A DNA stretch of 64,000 nt from WJMB01 sp964581465. Lineage in GTDB: Bacteria; RBG-13-66-14. The stretch lies in NCBI GenBank assembly GCA_964581465.1, contig CAZOOP010000001.1, positions 84,478 to 148,477 on the forward strand, written 5' to 3'. Shown here piece by piece: positions 1-8,292 of this stretch; within the stretch, counting starts at the first letter, position 1; each line of letters starts with the position of its first letter. The notes under the pieces are model-generated. The model was given only the letters and a program-made list of their open reading frames with translations, made no database searches and was not told the DNA's origin. A program made the position numbers and the translations under genes.

Positions 1-44
1 CCCTCGATGTGAGGGTCGCGTTTGCAATCAACACCGAAGTGTTG
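1..44 (-). terminator. two small hairpins downstream of the propeller protein
   Basis: Two short inverted repeats lie just past the stop of the minus-strand gene ending at 81: CAACAC with a CGAA/TTCG loop (29-44), and CCCTC/GAGGG (1-15). On the minus strand the first is a UUCG-loop hairpin. Neither is followed by a good U-tract, so a role as terminator is only possible. Confidence 0.3.
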
Positions 45-80
45 TTTCAATCAGGCGGTCGGGTCTCAGTTTCCTGATGT

Positions 81-2447
81 TCAGCGTTCGACGACCAGGC
101 GACGGATGACGCTCCGGGTTCCGGCTTCCAGGCGCAGCAGGTAGACGCCGTTGGAGGTCTGGGAGGTATCCCAGCCTACGCTGTGCCGCCCGGCGGCCAG
201 GGTTTCGTCGACGAGGAGGGCCACGCGGCGGCCGGCCAGGTCGTAGACGGCCAGGGTGGTCTCGGCGGCCGAAGGCAGCTCGAAATCCACGCTTACAGTG
301 GCGCCGCTGCGCGCCGGACTGGGGTAGGCCGCGTGGAGGGCGAAGGTCGTCGATTCACCGGCGTGGCGCAGCTCGATGGGTCCGTAGGTCTCACCGAAGC
401 CGTCGGCCTCGATGGTGGTGATGCGGTAGCTGTAGAGGCCGGGTGTTTCAAGCAGGTCCAGGTAGCCCCGGGCGCGTCCGGGCAGGGTCTCGTCGTGGAC
501 GGGGTTCCAGCCGTCGCCGTCATCGCGCTCTAGGATGAAACCGAGCGGTTCATCGCCGGTCAGTCTCCAGGCCAGCTCGATACCGATCTCGCGATCGCGG
601 GCGTCCAGGGTCAGGTCCTCGACGGGGCTGAAGTCGCCGTAGACCAAACGGGCATTGAGCTCGCCGCAGGCCCAGCCCCAGCCGTCCACGCCGTCGTCGA
701 AGAAGAAAACGCTGTAGAGATCGAGGTCGTCGTCGTCGGCCCGGTTGTCGTCGGTGGAGTAGCTGACCCCCCCGTTGGTGGAGTGGTAGATGACGCCCTC
801 GTCGCAAACCATCCAACCCTCGCTGGTGTTCATAAAGTCGAGGTCGTTGATGTCGAGGGAGGCCAGGCCGTTGACCTTGCGCCACTGGCTGCCGCCGGAG
901 TAGAGGTAGTAGGCCAGCCCGTCGTCGCCGCAGATCCAGCCTTCGGTGGAGGAGAGTACGTCGACGGCGCGCAGGGGCGAGCCCGCTCCGGAGAGGCCGG
1001 TGGAGAAGCGGCTCCAGGTGCCGCTGTCCTTCTTGTAGACCACGGCGTAGCCGCCGGCCACATCGCCCACGGCCCAGCCGTTGTTCTCGTCGAGCATGGC
1101 GATGCCGTAGAAGTTGAGCCCCGGGGTGCCGGTGTTGTCCGTGGTCCAGCTCGCGCCGGCGTTGTTGGTGTAGTAGATGGACAGATCGGCTCCGCAGACG
1201 AACCAAGTGTCGGCGTCCAGGGCGTCGACACTGTAGAAGTCGTTGGTGGGCAGGCTGCCGGAGACGTCACTCCAGTTGGTCCCCCCGTCGGTGCTCAACA
1301 GGACGGTACCGTTGAGACCACAAGCTACATAATCCAGGTTCCCCAGGTAGTCGACATCCAGCAGGTCGTTGGGGGTGGGCGCTTTGACGAAAACCCAGCC
1401 CAGGCCGTAGTTGTAGCTGCGCAGCACCATGCCGTTCTCACCCACGGCGATGACATCGTCGTCATCGTCGAAGCTGCTGGCCGTCCCCGACAAGCGATTG
1501 CCATAAGCCCTTACATAGCTCCAGCTCGTTCCATTGGTGGTTCCGGTGATGTAGCTCAACTCTCCGAAGGCTACGAACTCCTGGGCGCCCCCGGGAGGAG
1601 CGACGGCGAAGAGGTCGTTATAGGTGTAGGGACCGGTCAACTGATTCCAGGTCGTCCCGCCGTTGGTGGTGTAGAGGCCCAGGCCGTCGTTGCCGACGGC
1701 GTAGAGTGTCGAGTCGTCGTAGGCGGCCACGCCGTTGAGAGTGGTTGTCACGCCGGATGTCTGGCCGGACCAGTCCTGCCCGCCGTTGACGGTTACATAG
1801 ATTCCGCCGGTGTCACCAACGACCCAGGCGTTGTCGGCGTCGGCGATATAGACGTCACGCAAGCCGCCACCGTAATCGGCCTCTTGGATCCAGGAGGAGC
1901 CGTTCCAACGGAAGATGCGCCCGCCGGTGTCCACGGCCAGGCCGTAGCTGGAGGAGTGCATCTGGATATCGTAGAACTCGTAACCGCCGGAGAAGGACTG
2001 GGCGGTCCAGCTCCCGGCGCCGTCGGTGGTTCGGGCGATGTAAGAGCCGCCGCTGCACCAGCCGTTCTGGGAATCGATGAAATCGATACCACGCACATTG
2101 TTGAACTGGCTGGGCTTATTGACCTCCGACCATCCGGTTCCGTTGGTCGTGTGGTAGATCACCCCGGCTCCGCCGGCATATCCCTCGGCAGCGGAAACCA
2201 GGCTGACCGAATAGAGGGTTTCGTTGCCGGGTCGGGTAACCGCGTAGAAACTTGCGCCGCCGTTATTGGAGTAGAGGATGTAGCCGGCGTCGCCCACGGC
2301 GATCATGGTATCGTTGTAGGCGTCGACGGCGCGCAGGTCGTCGTCCTGGTAGCTGCGGCGGTACAGGTGATCGTACCAGAATCCGTCGCCCAGGGCTCCG
2401 ACGGCGAGAATCAAGACGAATAAACTCAGCAGGGCGCGTCGGGTCAT
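81..2447 (-). CDS. Secreted YCF48/BNR-like beta-propeller protein with C-terminal sorting-type domain
   Basis: The protein is exported: it opens with a short basic stretch and a hydrophobic signal segment (TRRALLSLFVLILAVGALG). The body is made of repeated units with 'vG..G.i..s.nGG..W' signatures (for example YSNNGGASF, YVTVNGGQDW, LLSTDGGTNW), typical of YCF48-like/BNR propellers. A fibronectin-like segment follows, then a C-terminal FlgD/type-A-sorting-like module (AYPSPARSG ... YDLAGRRVALL ... GVYLLRL). The upstream in-frame Met (2459) is possible, but GGAGG sits five bases before the Met at 2447, so I start there. The specific ligand or function is unknown; a cell-surface or secreted role is inferred from the architecture. 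Confidence 0.85.
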   Translation of the reverse strand: MTRRALLSLFVLILAVGALGDGFWYDHLYRRSYQDDDLRAVDAYNDTMIAVGDAGYILYSNNGGASFYAVTRPGNETLYSVSLVSAAEGYAGGAGVIYHTTNGTGWSEVNKPSQFNNVRGIDFIDSQNGWCSGGSYIARTTDGAGSWTAQSFSGGYEFYDIQMHSSSYGLAVDTGGRIFRWNGSSWIQEADYGGGLRDVYIADADNAWVVGDTGGIYVTVNGGQDWSGQTSGVTTTLNGVAAYDDSTLYAVGNDGLGLYTTNGGTTWNQLTGPYTYNDLFAVAPPGGAQEFVAFGELSYITGTTNGTSWSYVRAYGNRLSGTASSFDDDDDVIAVGENGMVLRSYNYGLGWVFVKAPTPNDLLDVDYLGNLDYVACGLNGTVLLSTDGGTNWSDVSGSLPTNDFYSVDALDADTWFVCGADLSIYYTNNAGASWTTDNTGTPGLNFYGIAMLDENNGWAVGDVAGGYAVVYKKDSGTWSRFSTGLSGAGSPLRAVDVLSSTEGWICGDDGLAYYLYSGGSQWRKVNGLASLDINDLDFMNTSEGWMVCDEGVIYHSTNGGVSYSTDDNRADDDDLDLYSVFFFDDGVDGWGWACGELNARLVYGDFSPVEDLTLDARDREIGIELAWRLTGDEPLGFILERDDGDGWNPVHDETLPGRARGYLDLLETPGLYSYRITTIEADGFGETYGPIELRHAGESTTFALHAAYPSPARSGATVSVDFELPSAAETTLAVYDLAGRRVALLVDETLAAGRHSVGWDTSQTSNGVYLLRLEAGTRSVIRRLVVER

Positions 2448-2586
2448 CGGGACCTCCATGAGGTGATGATGGCGAAAAAAACAATACCGCCCGGGGGCAT
2501 TAGCATTGCCGCATCTTGATGATTGCTAATAAGGTTGCTACTTGAATATAGGCGCAAAAATGCCCGGCGTCAAGCCGGGGCGGTGT

Positions 2587-3567
2587 TCAACCTACGGTTC
2601 GTTTTCGATATACGGCGCTCTGGTTGACAAGCCTGAAGCCCAGTCCGCGGTAGAGGGAGCGCGCGCTCTGGTTGACTGTGCCGGTCTCGAGCAGGGCTCC
2701 CGCCATATCCAAATTGAAATAGACTCCCAGGGCCCGCCGTAGGAGCTCCCGGGCCAGGCCGCGCCCCCGCCGCGCCGGACTGATCCCCAGGGAGAGCACG
2801 ACGGCCCACTCACCCTTTTGTTGAAGGTCCAGGCGGGTTGAGAGCAAAAAACCCTCGAGGGCGCCGTCAGCGGCCTCGAGGACCAGACAGCCCCGGCGCA
2901 GCAACTCCCCGTAACGCCCGGCGAGGACTTCATCCAGCAGAGCTCGCGAGCCCCGGGGATCGGCCAGGCGCGGCTGGATGCGCGACTCCTCGCCCCCCAG
3001 GTAGCAGGTGGCCTGGAGCAGAGCCACGGTGTCGTAATCGGCCGGGGTCATCCTACGGATGCGGTAGCCGTCGATCGTTACCCGAGTCGAGTCCGGCCGG
3101 GGCGGTCCCACGGCGAGGTCGAAGCGGTACTCCAGTCGGGGATGACGCCGCCAACCGGCGGCGGTCAGGACGTCGAAGAGGTCGCCCGGCGGCGGGCTCA
3201 GGCAGCTCTCGGCGGCCAGCAGGTAAGCTCGTCCCCGTCCCAGCACGTCGAGCATTCCCCGGGCTTTGGCGGCGATGTTGTGACGACCGCTCAGATAGAG
3301 CAGCAGGACTTCAGCGCCCGCGTCCAGCCCCCGTCCCAGGGCGAAGCCCACGGGCCCCTCGTCGGCGACGGCCAAGGTCCAGAGATCGCCGGCGGCGCCA
3401 CGCCCCGAATACATCCAGCGGTCGAGCAGCTCGCCGCTGTGCAGCCCGCGGAGGTTGAAGCGCCCGCGAAAGAAACGCGCCGCCTCGTCGAAGAGGCGCC
3501 GCGGAGCGCCCAGGCTATAGAGGCGGCGGTCGATGAAGGCGGGGGGATGCTGGGGGCGCTGTTCCAT
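2587..3567 (-). CDS. GNAT-family N-acetyltransferase
   Basis: This 326-residue protein ends in a clear GNAT domain (about residues 165-325). Motif A reads LSLGISPARRGRGLARELLRR, with the R-x-G-x-G/A acetyl-CoA pyrophosphate loop, followed by motif B (TVNQSARSLYRGLGF). The N-terminal half may be a second, degenerate GNAT fold, as in tandem GNAT proteins, but no acetyl-CoA loop is visible there. The acceptor substrate cannot be deduced. It is a single gene, separated by about 130 bases from its neighbours. Confidence 0.8.
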   Translation of the reverse strand: MEQRPQHPPAFIDRRLYSLGAPRRLFDEAARFFRGRFNLRGLHSGELLDRWMYSGRGAAGDLWTLAVADEGPVGFALGRGLDAGAEVLLLYLSGRHNIAAKARGMLDVLGRGRAYLLAAESCLSPPPGDLFDVLTAAGWRRHPRLEYRFDLAVGPPRPDSTRVTIDGYRIRRMTPADYDTVALLQATCYLGGEESRIQPRLADPRGSRALLDEVLAGRYGELLRRGCLVLEAADGALEGFLLSTRLDLQQKGEWAVVLSLGISPARRGRGLARELLRRALGVYFNLDMAGALLETGTVNQSARSLYRGLGFRLVNQSAVYRKRTVG

Positions 3568-3699
3568 CGGGACGTCCGGTGCGTTCCATCCGGCTGAGCA
3601 ATAGGATACTCGAGCCGACGATTAACTCGGCCCGGAGTGTGGTAACGACGGCGATAATCCCCGGCGTCGGGATCGGTGAGCGGACTCCGGCGTGGAGGC

Positions 3700-4782
3700 C
3701 TACATCTCGAAAAGACCCTCGCGCGCGGTGGTCTCGTGCCGCAGCCGCTCGGGCAGGGGAATCTCCCGGGCGAGCAGCACCCGGGTCATTACCCGGCGCA
3801 CCTCGTCCTTCTTGCCCGGCAGATGGTCGAAGAGTTCGTTGGTCAACAGCTCCAGTCCGGTGTTGAGATCGGTCTTGATATCTACGACGCCGCTGGGGCC
3901 GAACTGGATGATGTTGGTGAAGCTGCCGTCGTTGCGCAGGTGCTTGACGGCCCGGGCGAACTCCTCGGGACCCAGGGTGCGGTTGAGTTCGAGGAAGACG
4001 GCGTTGACCGCGGCCAGGTAGTTCTCCTTGGTCCGGCTGTCCAGCAGCAGGTTGAGCCCCACGGGCAATCGGCCCAGCTTCTCCATGTAGAACTCGATCC
4101 ATTCGCCGGTGATCAGGCTGCCGTGCTGGGGGGCCAGCATCTTCGGCGGCGGATCCAGCTTGCGGATGTTGTCGAGGGCCAGGGCGATGGACTCCCGGGT
4201 GGGCATGTAGATCTGGTGGAAGGTCTTGACGCCCTCCCAGTGCCGCTCGTCGGCCTGCAGATCCGGGATGAAGGAGAGCCCGCCGAAGAGGTCGCCGGTG
4301 AAAAGCACCCGGGACTCCTTGTCGTAGAGCATCACCGCGCCGCGGAAGTGGCAGTAGGGCGAGGGGACGAACTGCAGCTCCTGACCGGTCTTCATCCGCG
4401 CCCGGCCGCCGGGAAAGGACTCCGTCGAGCGGTAGTAGTCGTCCTTGAGGCCGTAGAACTGCAACAATCGCCAGGTGTCCTCGCTGGTCAGCACGAAGAG
4501 TTCGGGGTTGAGCTGCTGAAGGAAACCCAGATTGAAGGCCACGTCGGGGTCCTGATGGTTGGCGAAGGCGACGTTGAGCCGGCTCATCCCGCCGATGATC
4601 TCGCTCAGGTTCTCGTCGAGAACCTTGCGGTCCCGAGGGGCGCCGGGGTCCACCAGCAGGTTGATCCTGCGACCTTCGCCCTCGAAGACGCGCAGGTAGA
4701 TGTTGCGCTCCAGCAGGGAATCCTCGCGCCGGCTGACCCAGAAGATCCCCGGGGCGATTTCGAGACCGGTGTCTTTGCTCAA
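3700..4782 (-). CDS. ODP-like di-iron metallo-beta-lactamase-fold protein
   Basis: The protein has the metallo-beta-lactamase fold of flavodiiron proteins and oxygen-binding di-iron proteins, without a flavodoxin or rubredoxin domain. Visible metal-ligand motifs are NHQDPD, CHFRGAV, LFTGDLFGG and APQHGS. The HxDxD form of the first motif, instead of HxExDH, resembles ODP-type oxygen sensors or reductases. About 120 residues beyond the fold (from SRTKENYLAAV) form an uncharacterised helical domain. It heads towards rubrerythrin, ferritin and desulfoferrodoxin genes, so a role in oxygen sensing or removal is inferred. TTG codons occur at 4785 and 4782; GGAGG spacing favours 4782. Confidence 0.85.
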   Translation of the reverse strand: MSKDTGLEIAPGIFWVSRREDSLLERNIYLRVFEGEGRRINLLVDPGAPRDRKVLDENLSEIIGGMSRLNVAFANHQDPDVAFNLGFLQQLNPELFVLTSEDTWRLLQFYGLKDDYYRSTESFPGGRARMKTGQELQFVPSPYCHFRGAVMLYDKESRVLFTGDLFGGLSFIPDLQADERHWEGVKTFHQIYMPTRESIALALDNIRKLDPPPKMLAPQHGSLITGEWIEFYMEKLGRLPVGLNLLLDSRTKENYLAAVNAVFLELNRTLGPEEFARAVKHLRNDGSFTNIIQFGPSGVVDIKTDLNTGLELLTNELFDHLPGKKDEVRRVMTRVLLAREIPLPERLRHETTAREGLFEM

Positions 4783-4798
4783 CAAATCCTCCTCTGTC

Positions 4799-5302
4799 TT
4801 ACTTGGCCTCCAGCACCCGGCGCAGCCGGTCGGAGAGCAAACTGACGTGGCCGAACTCCTCGCTGATGATCCAGTCGATCTTGTCTCGCCCCCATTTGGG
4901 CGGCATGGCCTGCTGAATGCCGACGTAGAAGGCGATGGAATCGCGCTCCAGACCCAGGGCGGTGCGCAGCACGGCCTCGGCGGACTCCTGGCCCGTCAGG
5001 CTCTCGGCGGGGTCCTCGGCGGTGTCGAAGACATAGCCGTCGGCCAGGGCCTGCAGGTAAAGCACGGCCTGGTTGTCGGGATCGAAGACCGTCGGGGCGG
5101 CGTCGCCGCCGGTCAGGTTGCCGCGCAGCTCCTTGAAGGTTTCCTCGTGCTCGTCCTCCATGGCGGCCAGGTCGAGAAGCAGCTTCTTCAAGTCGTCTTC
5201 GAGATAGTTCTCCGCAGCCCGGCGGTAGAAACGGGCGCCGTTGCGCTCGATCCGCTCGGCCATCTCGAAGACCTCGTCGGCGGAAAAACTCTTCAGGGTC
5301 AT
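4799..5302 (-). CDS. Rubrerythrin-like ferritin-family protein (no rubredoxin domain)
   Basis: This 167-residue four-helix di-iron protein carries rubrerythrin-type iron motifs: E...RFYRRAAE in helix 1, MEDEHEE (ExxH) in helix 2, LERDSIAFY in helix 3 and SEEFGHVS (ExxH) in helix 4. The C-terminal rubredoxin Cys4 domain of classical rubrerythrin is missing. The family reduces peroxide or handles iron. It begins 16 bases upstream of the ODP-like gene, so the two are probably co-transcribed. GAGGTGAGAG precedes the ATG. Confidence 0.87.
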   Translation of the reverse strand: MTLKSFSADEVFEMAERIERNGARFYRRAAENYLEDDLKKLLLDLAAMEDEHEETFKELRGNLTGGDAAPTVFDPDNQAVLYLQALADGYVFDTAEDPAESLTGQESAEAVLRTALGLERDSIAFYVGIQQAMPPKWGRDKIDWIISEEFGHVSLLSDRLRRVLEAK

Positions 5303-5569
5303 CTCTCACCTCGTTTGACGGGCATGGTTGCCAACAGCCCGTAGGTTTGGATAAAGCGCTCTGTGTTCCGCGTTGCGTTCCATATTCTAGCACTGAGCAT
5401 ACAACTTTACTAATCGAGCGCGTCAACTCCACGGCCGCCTCGCCGGGAAACCTCCGCACCGCTCAGCACCGATGCCGGCGTAGATCATCACCGGGTCTTG
5501 AGAGCGACATCATCCAGCAACGGCGAGGTTGAGAAACCCCGCCGCATGCCGCTTACCGACGGATTCGGC

Positions 5570-6097
5570 TTACTCCGTGGGAACCTTGGCGGCCAGCTCT
5601 GGCGAGGTGATGGGGCGGGCGCCCATCTCCTTGTCGAGCATATAGAGGCCGTTGCCCTTGTCACCGACCATCCGCAGCTTCTGGACGTTGTTGGTGGCGT
5701 TGTCCTCTTCCTCGATCTGCTCTTCGACGAACCAATCAAGGATGGGCCGGCTGGCGTAGTCCTTGGTCTCGTCGGCGGCCTCGTAGATGCGGTTGATGTC
5801 GGCGGTGATCTTCTTCTCGTGCTCGAGGGCGGCCTCGACGGCGGCCAGGGGGGAAGCCCACTCGACGGGCGGCTTCTCGATGGCGCCGAGCTCGATGCGG
5901 GCGCCGCGCTCGATCAGATGGTTGTAGAACTTGAAGGCGTGGATGACCTCTTCCTGGGCCTGGGCGGTGTACCAAACGGCGAAGCCGGGGAGGTCCTGCT
6001 CCTCGAAGTAGGCGGCCATGGCCTGGTAGAGGTAGCCTGAATACAGCTCGTTGGTGATCTGCTGGTTCAGCAGCTCGTGGACCTTGTCGTTGATCAT
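5570..6097 (-). CDS. ftn: Ferritin (bacterial non-haem type)
   Basis: The 175-residue protein matches bacterial ferritin in length and pattern: MINDKVHELLNQQITNELYSGYLYQAMAAYFEEQDLPGF at the start, then AQEEVIHAFKFYNHL with the ExxH ferroxidase ligands, and FVEEQIEEEDN in helix D. It oxidises and stores iron in a 24-mer. It lies inside the oxidative-stress cluster, where iron storage limits Fenton chemistry. The nearest purine-rich stretch (GGAAAGGAA) is about 12 bases from the ATG, a longer spacing than usual. Confidence 0.93.
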   Translation of the reverse strand: MINDKVHELLNQQITNELYSGYLYQAMAAYFEEQDLPGFAVWYTAQAQEEVIHAFKFYNHLIERGARIELGAIEKPPVEWASPLAAVEAALEHEKKITADINRIYEAADETKDYASRPILDWFVEEQIEEEDNATNNVQKLRMVGDKGNGLYMLDKEMGARPITSPELAAKVPTE

Positions 6098-6206
6098 CGT
6101 GTTAGGTTGTTCCTTTCCATGTAATCGCCCGCAGGCGGTTTTCGTCGGTTCTCTTGTTGTTGGTGGATACGGGGATGCCGGTCATCGGTGTCCCCGACCG
6201 GTTTGG

Positions 6207-6593
6207 CTACTTGTTTTCGTTCTTCCAGAGGCCGTGAACGTTGCAGTGCTCTCTGGCCCAGACCGGCTTGGTTTCGCAGTAGCAGAAGTGGGCCTTGGGC
6301 TCCTCGCCGGGCTTGAGCCACTTGCGCAGGATGCGGTCCTCGGTGATCAGCTCGATCCACTGGATGTAGTGTTTGTCCTCCATGGGGTGCAGTGTGGTGC
6401 CCACGGTGACCTCGTAGCCGTCCTCGATCTTTTCGATGACCGGGACGTGCTTCTCGGTGGCCATCTCGGCGCTCTGCTCGTCCAGCTTCTTCATCGGCTC
6501 TTCGCAGCAGACCAGCTCGCCCGGGCCACCCTGCAACACCATCACGATGTTGCCGCACTTTTCGCACTTGTAGGTTTCCAGTTTAGTCGCCAT
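6207..6593 (-). CDS. dfx: Desulfoferrodoxin (superoxide reductase)
   Basis: The protein reduces superoxide to hydrogen peroxide in anaerobes. The N-terminal desulforedoxin domain has the rubredoxin-like iron cysteines (YKCEKCG ... LVCCEEP). The superoxide reductase domain carries the Fe(His)4Cys centre: EKHVPVIE, HPMEDKHYIQWIEL and REHCNVHGLW. The length (128 residues) is normal for two-iron desulfoferrodoxin. A strong terminator lies between this gene and the rubrerythrin-like gene upstream, so it may have its own promoter, though I could not identify one clearly. Confidence 0.96.
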   Translation of the reverse strand: MATKLETYKCEKCGNIVMVLQGGPGELVCCEEPMKKLDEQSAEMATEKHVPVIEKIEDGYEVTVGTTLHPMEDKHYIQWIELITEDRILRKWLKPGEEPKAHFCYCETKPVWAREHCNVHGLWKNENK

Positions 6594-6651
6594 CTGGTTA
6601 TCTCCACCCTTCGTGTGGTTGTGTGTTCGCTTACGATCAATCCCGCCTTTT

Positions 6652-6689
6652 CGAAAAACCGGGCCGTGGTCCTGTCGGACCGGGCCCGG
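6652..6689 (-). terminator. Rho-independent terminator after the 152-residue rubrerythrin-like gene
   Basis: CCGGGCC-GT-GGTCC pairs with GGACC-G-GGCCCGG around a 4-base loop (6659-6689). On the minus strand it is followed by TTTTTCG. It separates the gene ending at 6732 from dfx. Confidence 0.8.
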
Positions 6690-6731
6690 CTTCGTCTTAC
6701 CGGCGACGGTGCCGGGACCCGCGGCCGCCCT

Positions 6732-7190
6732 CTACCAGTCGGCCGAGAGGACGTTGTCATCGTACTCGACCTCGAAGCGCAGCTTATGTTTGGCCTCCTC
6801 CTGAGCCAGGGCGCGGAAGGTCTGCTGCAGACCCTCGTCCTCGGCCAGGGCGGCCAGCTTCGAGTAAAGCTTGTAGGCGGCCTTTTCCTTCTTCATGGCC
6901 ACGATCAGGGCCTCTTGATAATCCATCTGTTCCTTGACCTCGACCTCGACGACGTAATCGGCGATCTTGAGGTCGGTAACGTTAGCCTCGGCGGGTATCA
7001 GGGTCTTGCCCTGCTTGACGGTTTGGAGCTTGGCCTTGTGGTTGCGCTCCTCGTCGGCGAATTGGAGGAAGACTTCCTTCATCTGGGGACGGCTGACCCG
7101 CCCGGCCAGATCGGTGTAGAACTCGACGGATTCCTGCTCCCGCTGGATGGCGAAATCCAGCACCTCGTCGACGGAGGAAAACTTGTCCAT
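6732..7190 (-). CDS. Rubrerythrin-like ferritin-family protein
   Basis: This 152-residue ferritin-like four-helix protein has di-iron motifs REQESVEFYTDLA, FADEERNHKAKL (ExxH), MKKEKAAYKLYSKLA and LAQEEAKHKLRFE (ExxH). It lacks a rubredoxin domain. It is a paralogue of the gene at 4799-5302 and is first in the cluster, directly behind a strong promoter. AAAAGGAG lies seven bases before the ATG. A peroxide- or iron-handling role is inferred from the family and the neighbours. Confidence 0.9.
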   Translation of the reverse strand: MDKFSSVDEVLDFAIQREQESVEFYTDLAGRVSRPQMKEVFLQFADEERNHKAKLQTVKQGKTLIPAEANVTDLKIADYVVEVEVKEQMDYQEALIVAMKKEKAAYKLYSKLAALAEDEGLQQTFRALAQEEAKHKLRFEVEYDDNVLSADW

Positions 7191-7324
7191 CTGCGCTCCT
7201 TTTCGCGGGATGTCCGTGGCTGGTTTTATGTGTATGGGAAAGCGCTTAGGGACTGCATGAGAGCTTAAGTCAGCCGATCTAAAGAGCTTTCATCACCCCG
7301 GCGCTTCTCGGTCCAAGGACATTC

Positions 7325-7353
7325 ATTATAACAGTTGGTCATCCTGGAGTAAA
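7325..7353 (-). promoter_or_regulatory. Sigma-70 promoter of the oxidative-stress cluster
   Basis: On the minus strand TTTACT (7348-7353) and TATAAT (7325-7330) are separated by exactly 17 bases, giving a start near 7317 and a leader of about 125 bases. The TTATAAT overlapping the -10 resembles one half of a PerR box, but the other half is not convincing. Confidence 0.7.
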
Positions 7354-7515
7354 ACCGATGCTGATTATCCAAACGAACACAACAGCGAAGCGGATGCGTC
7401 TCGATTGGACCAAGCACGTTGAACAAAAGCTCTGTCCATCAGCACATTCCAATAGTAGCATAAAGCCCATCGGATTACTAGGTCATTTGAACATAACCAA
7501 TGTAGACCAATTACA

Positions 7516-7711
7516 CCCGCCGCGGTCCGCGGCGGCTGATTCCGGAGCGCCGCCGCGATCACGCCCGGCGTTGGCACGTTTCTTGCAAAGGGGCGACGCG
7601 GCCTCTCTTGTCAAAAGCGTGTCGGACTCCGCAAGAAACGTGCCAACGCCTCATCTATTTACCAAAGAGCGGTGATTGCGCAAAGGTACCGCCGCGGACT
7701 GCGGCGGCGGG
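7516..7711. repeat. Element A copy 1 (nested inverted repeat with sigma-54-like arms)
   Basis: The inner arms are the 19-mer GCGTTGGCACGTTTCTTGC (7568-7586) and its exact complement (7631-7649). Outer arms are GTCCGCGGCGG (7525-7535) and CCGCCGCGGAC (7689-7699), embedded in longer GC-rich complementary stretches. This is the only copy not close behind a recognised stop codon. Its inner spacer is shorter in GC-rich core (AAAGGGGCGACGCGGCC) than copies 4-6. Confidence 0.85.
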
Positions 7712-7869
7712 TGGCGATCGACGGCTTTCCGGTCATCCGCGGGAATGTAACAGAGGCGAGGTTTACTGTCGGATATCCACTCGTGAGGAGGGGCTGTTTG
7801 CCGAGCTGTAGGGCAAGAATCGGCAACCTCGCGGCGGATTATTCCGTCCGTTTTCGGGTGACAATCTTA

Positions 7870-8209
7870 GGGATTATCATTAGCACCGGAACCGACTCAT
7901 CCAGCTAATAGACTGTCATTCAATGCTTTATAGCTCATAGTCGCCGCCATTGTCAGATCGTTGCTTGGTGACGATATACCTGGGCTTCCATTGAGTTCCG
8001 CCGGAAGCCGGAGGCTGTTGGTTCCGCATCAGCAACCGACCAGGTTGTGGGTGAAGGATCTGTTGACGGCGCTCTATTAACTGCTTTAGCAGCTTCGACC
8101 GTTATCCGCCTTCACTGGTTGACGCCCCGCTGAGGCTAGTCTCCAAGCACCATTCTCGCTGTGGCTTTCCTGGGTTGCCAATGTGTTGTTCATTTTCTGT
8201 GATGATCCC
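7870..8209 (+). mobile_element. MITE family B, copy B1
   Basis: The 340-bp element starts GGGATTATCA and ends TGATGATCCC, with further matching bases inside each end (TGAAC-type). The flanks CAATCTTA and TTATCTTA agree at 6 of 8 positions, an aged 8-bp target duplication. Its body aligns by eye along its length with the copies near 10917, 18398, 20068, 32932 and 45528. No ORF is conserved among the copies. Confidence 0.8.
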
Positions 8210-8292
8210 TTATCTTAAAAAGCCCCGAAGGGCGTTGGCTGTAACAGGGGTTGTCACTCGAAGATGGAAGGATATAGCTATAGATTATCATT

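Noticed and set aside
1..60. CRISPR-like bases (GTTTGCAATC, GTTGTTTCAATC) at the window edge
   Set aside because: Only two partial similarities, no regular spacing and no repeat unit; a hairpin downstream of a gene explains them better.
783..2423. Long plus-strand open frame opposite the propeller gene
   Set aside because: A shadow of high-GC coding sequence; it lacks a ribosome site and family-like sequence. The same holds for long antisense frames at 3676-4845, 12609-14438, 20587-22407, 41577-44192 and 46671-48365.
7568..7649. Element A as an integron attC site
   Set aside because: The arms lack the GTTRRRY/RYYYAAC cores, are perfectly paired rather than asymmetric, and no integrase or cassette array is present.
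7870..8209. MITE B as a complete insertion sequence
   Set aside because: At about 340 bp with no conserved frame, it cannot encode a transposase.
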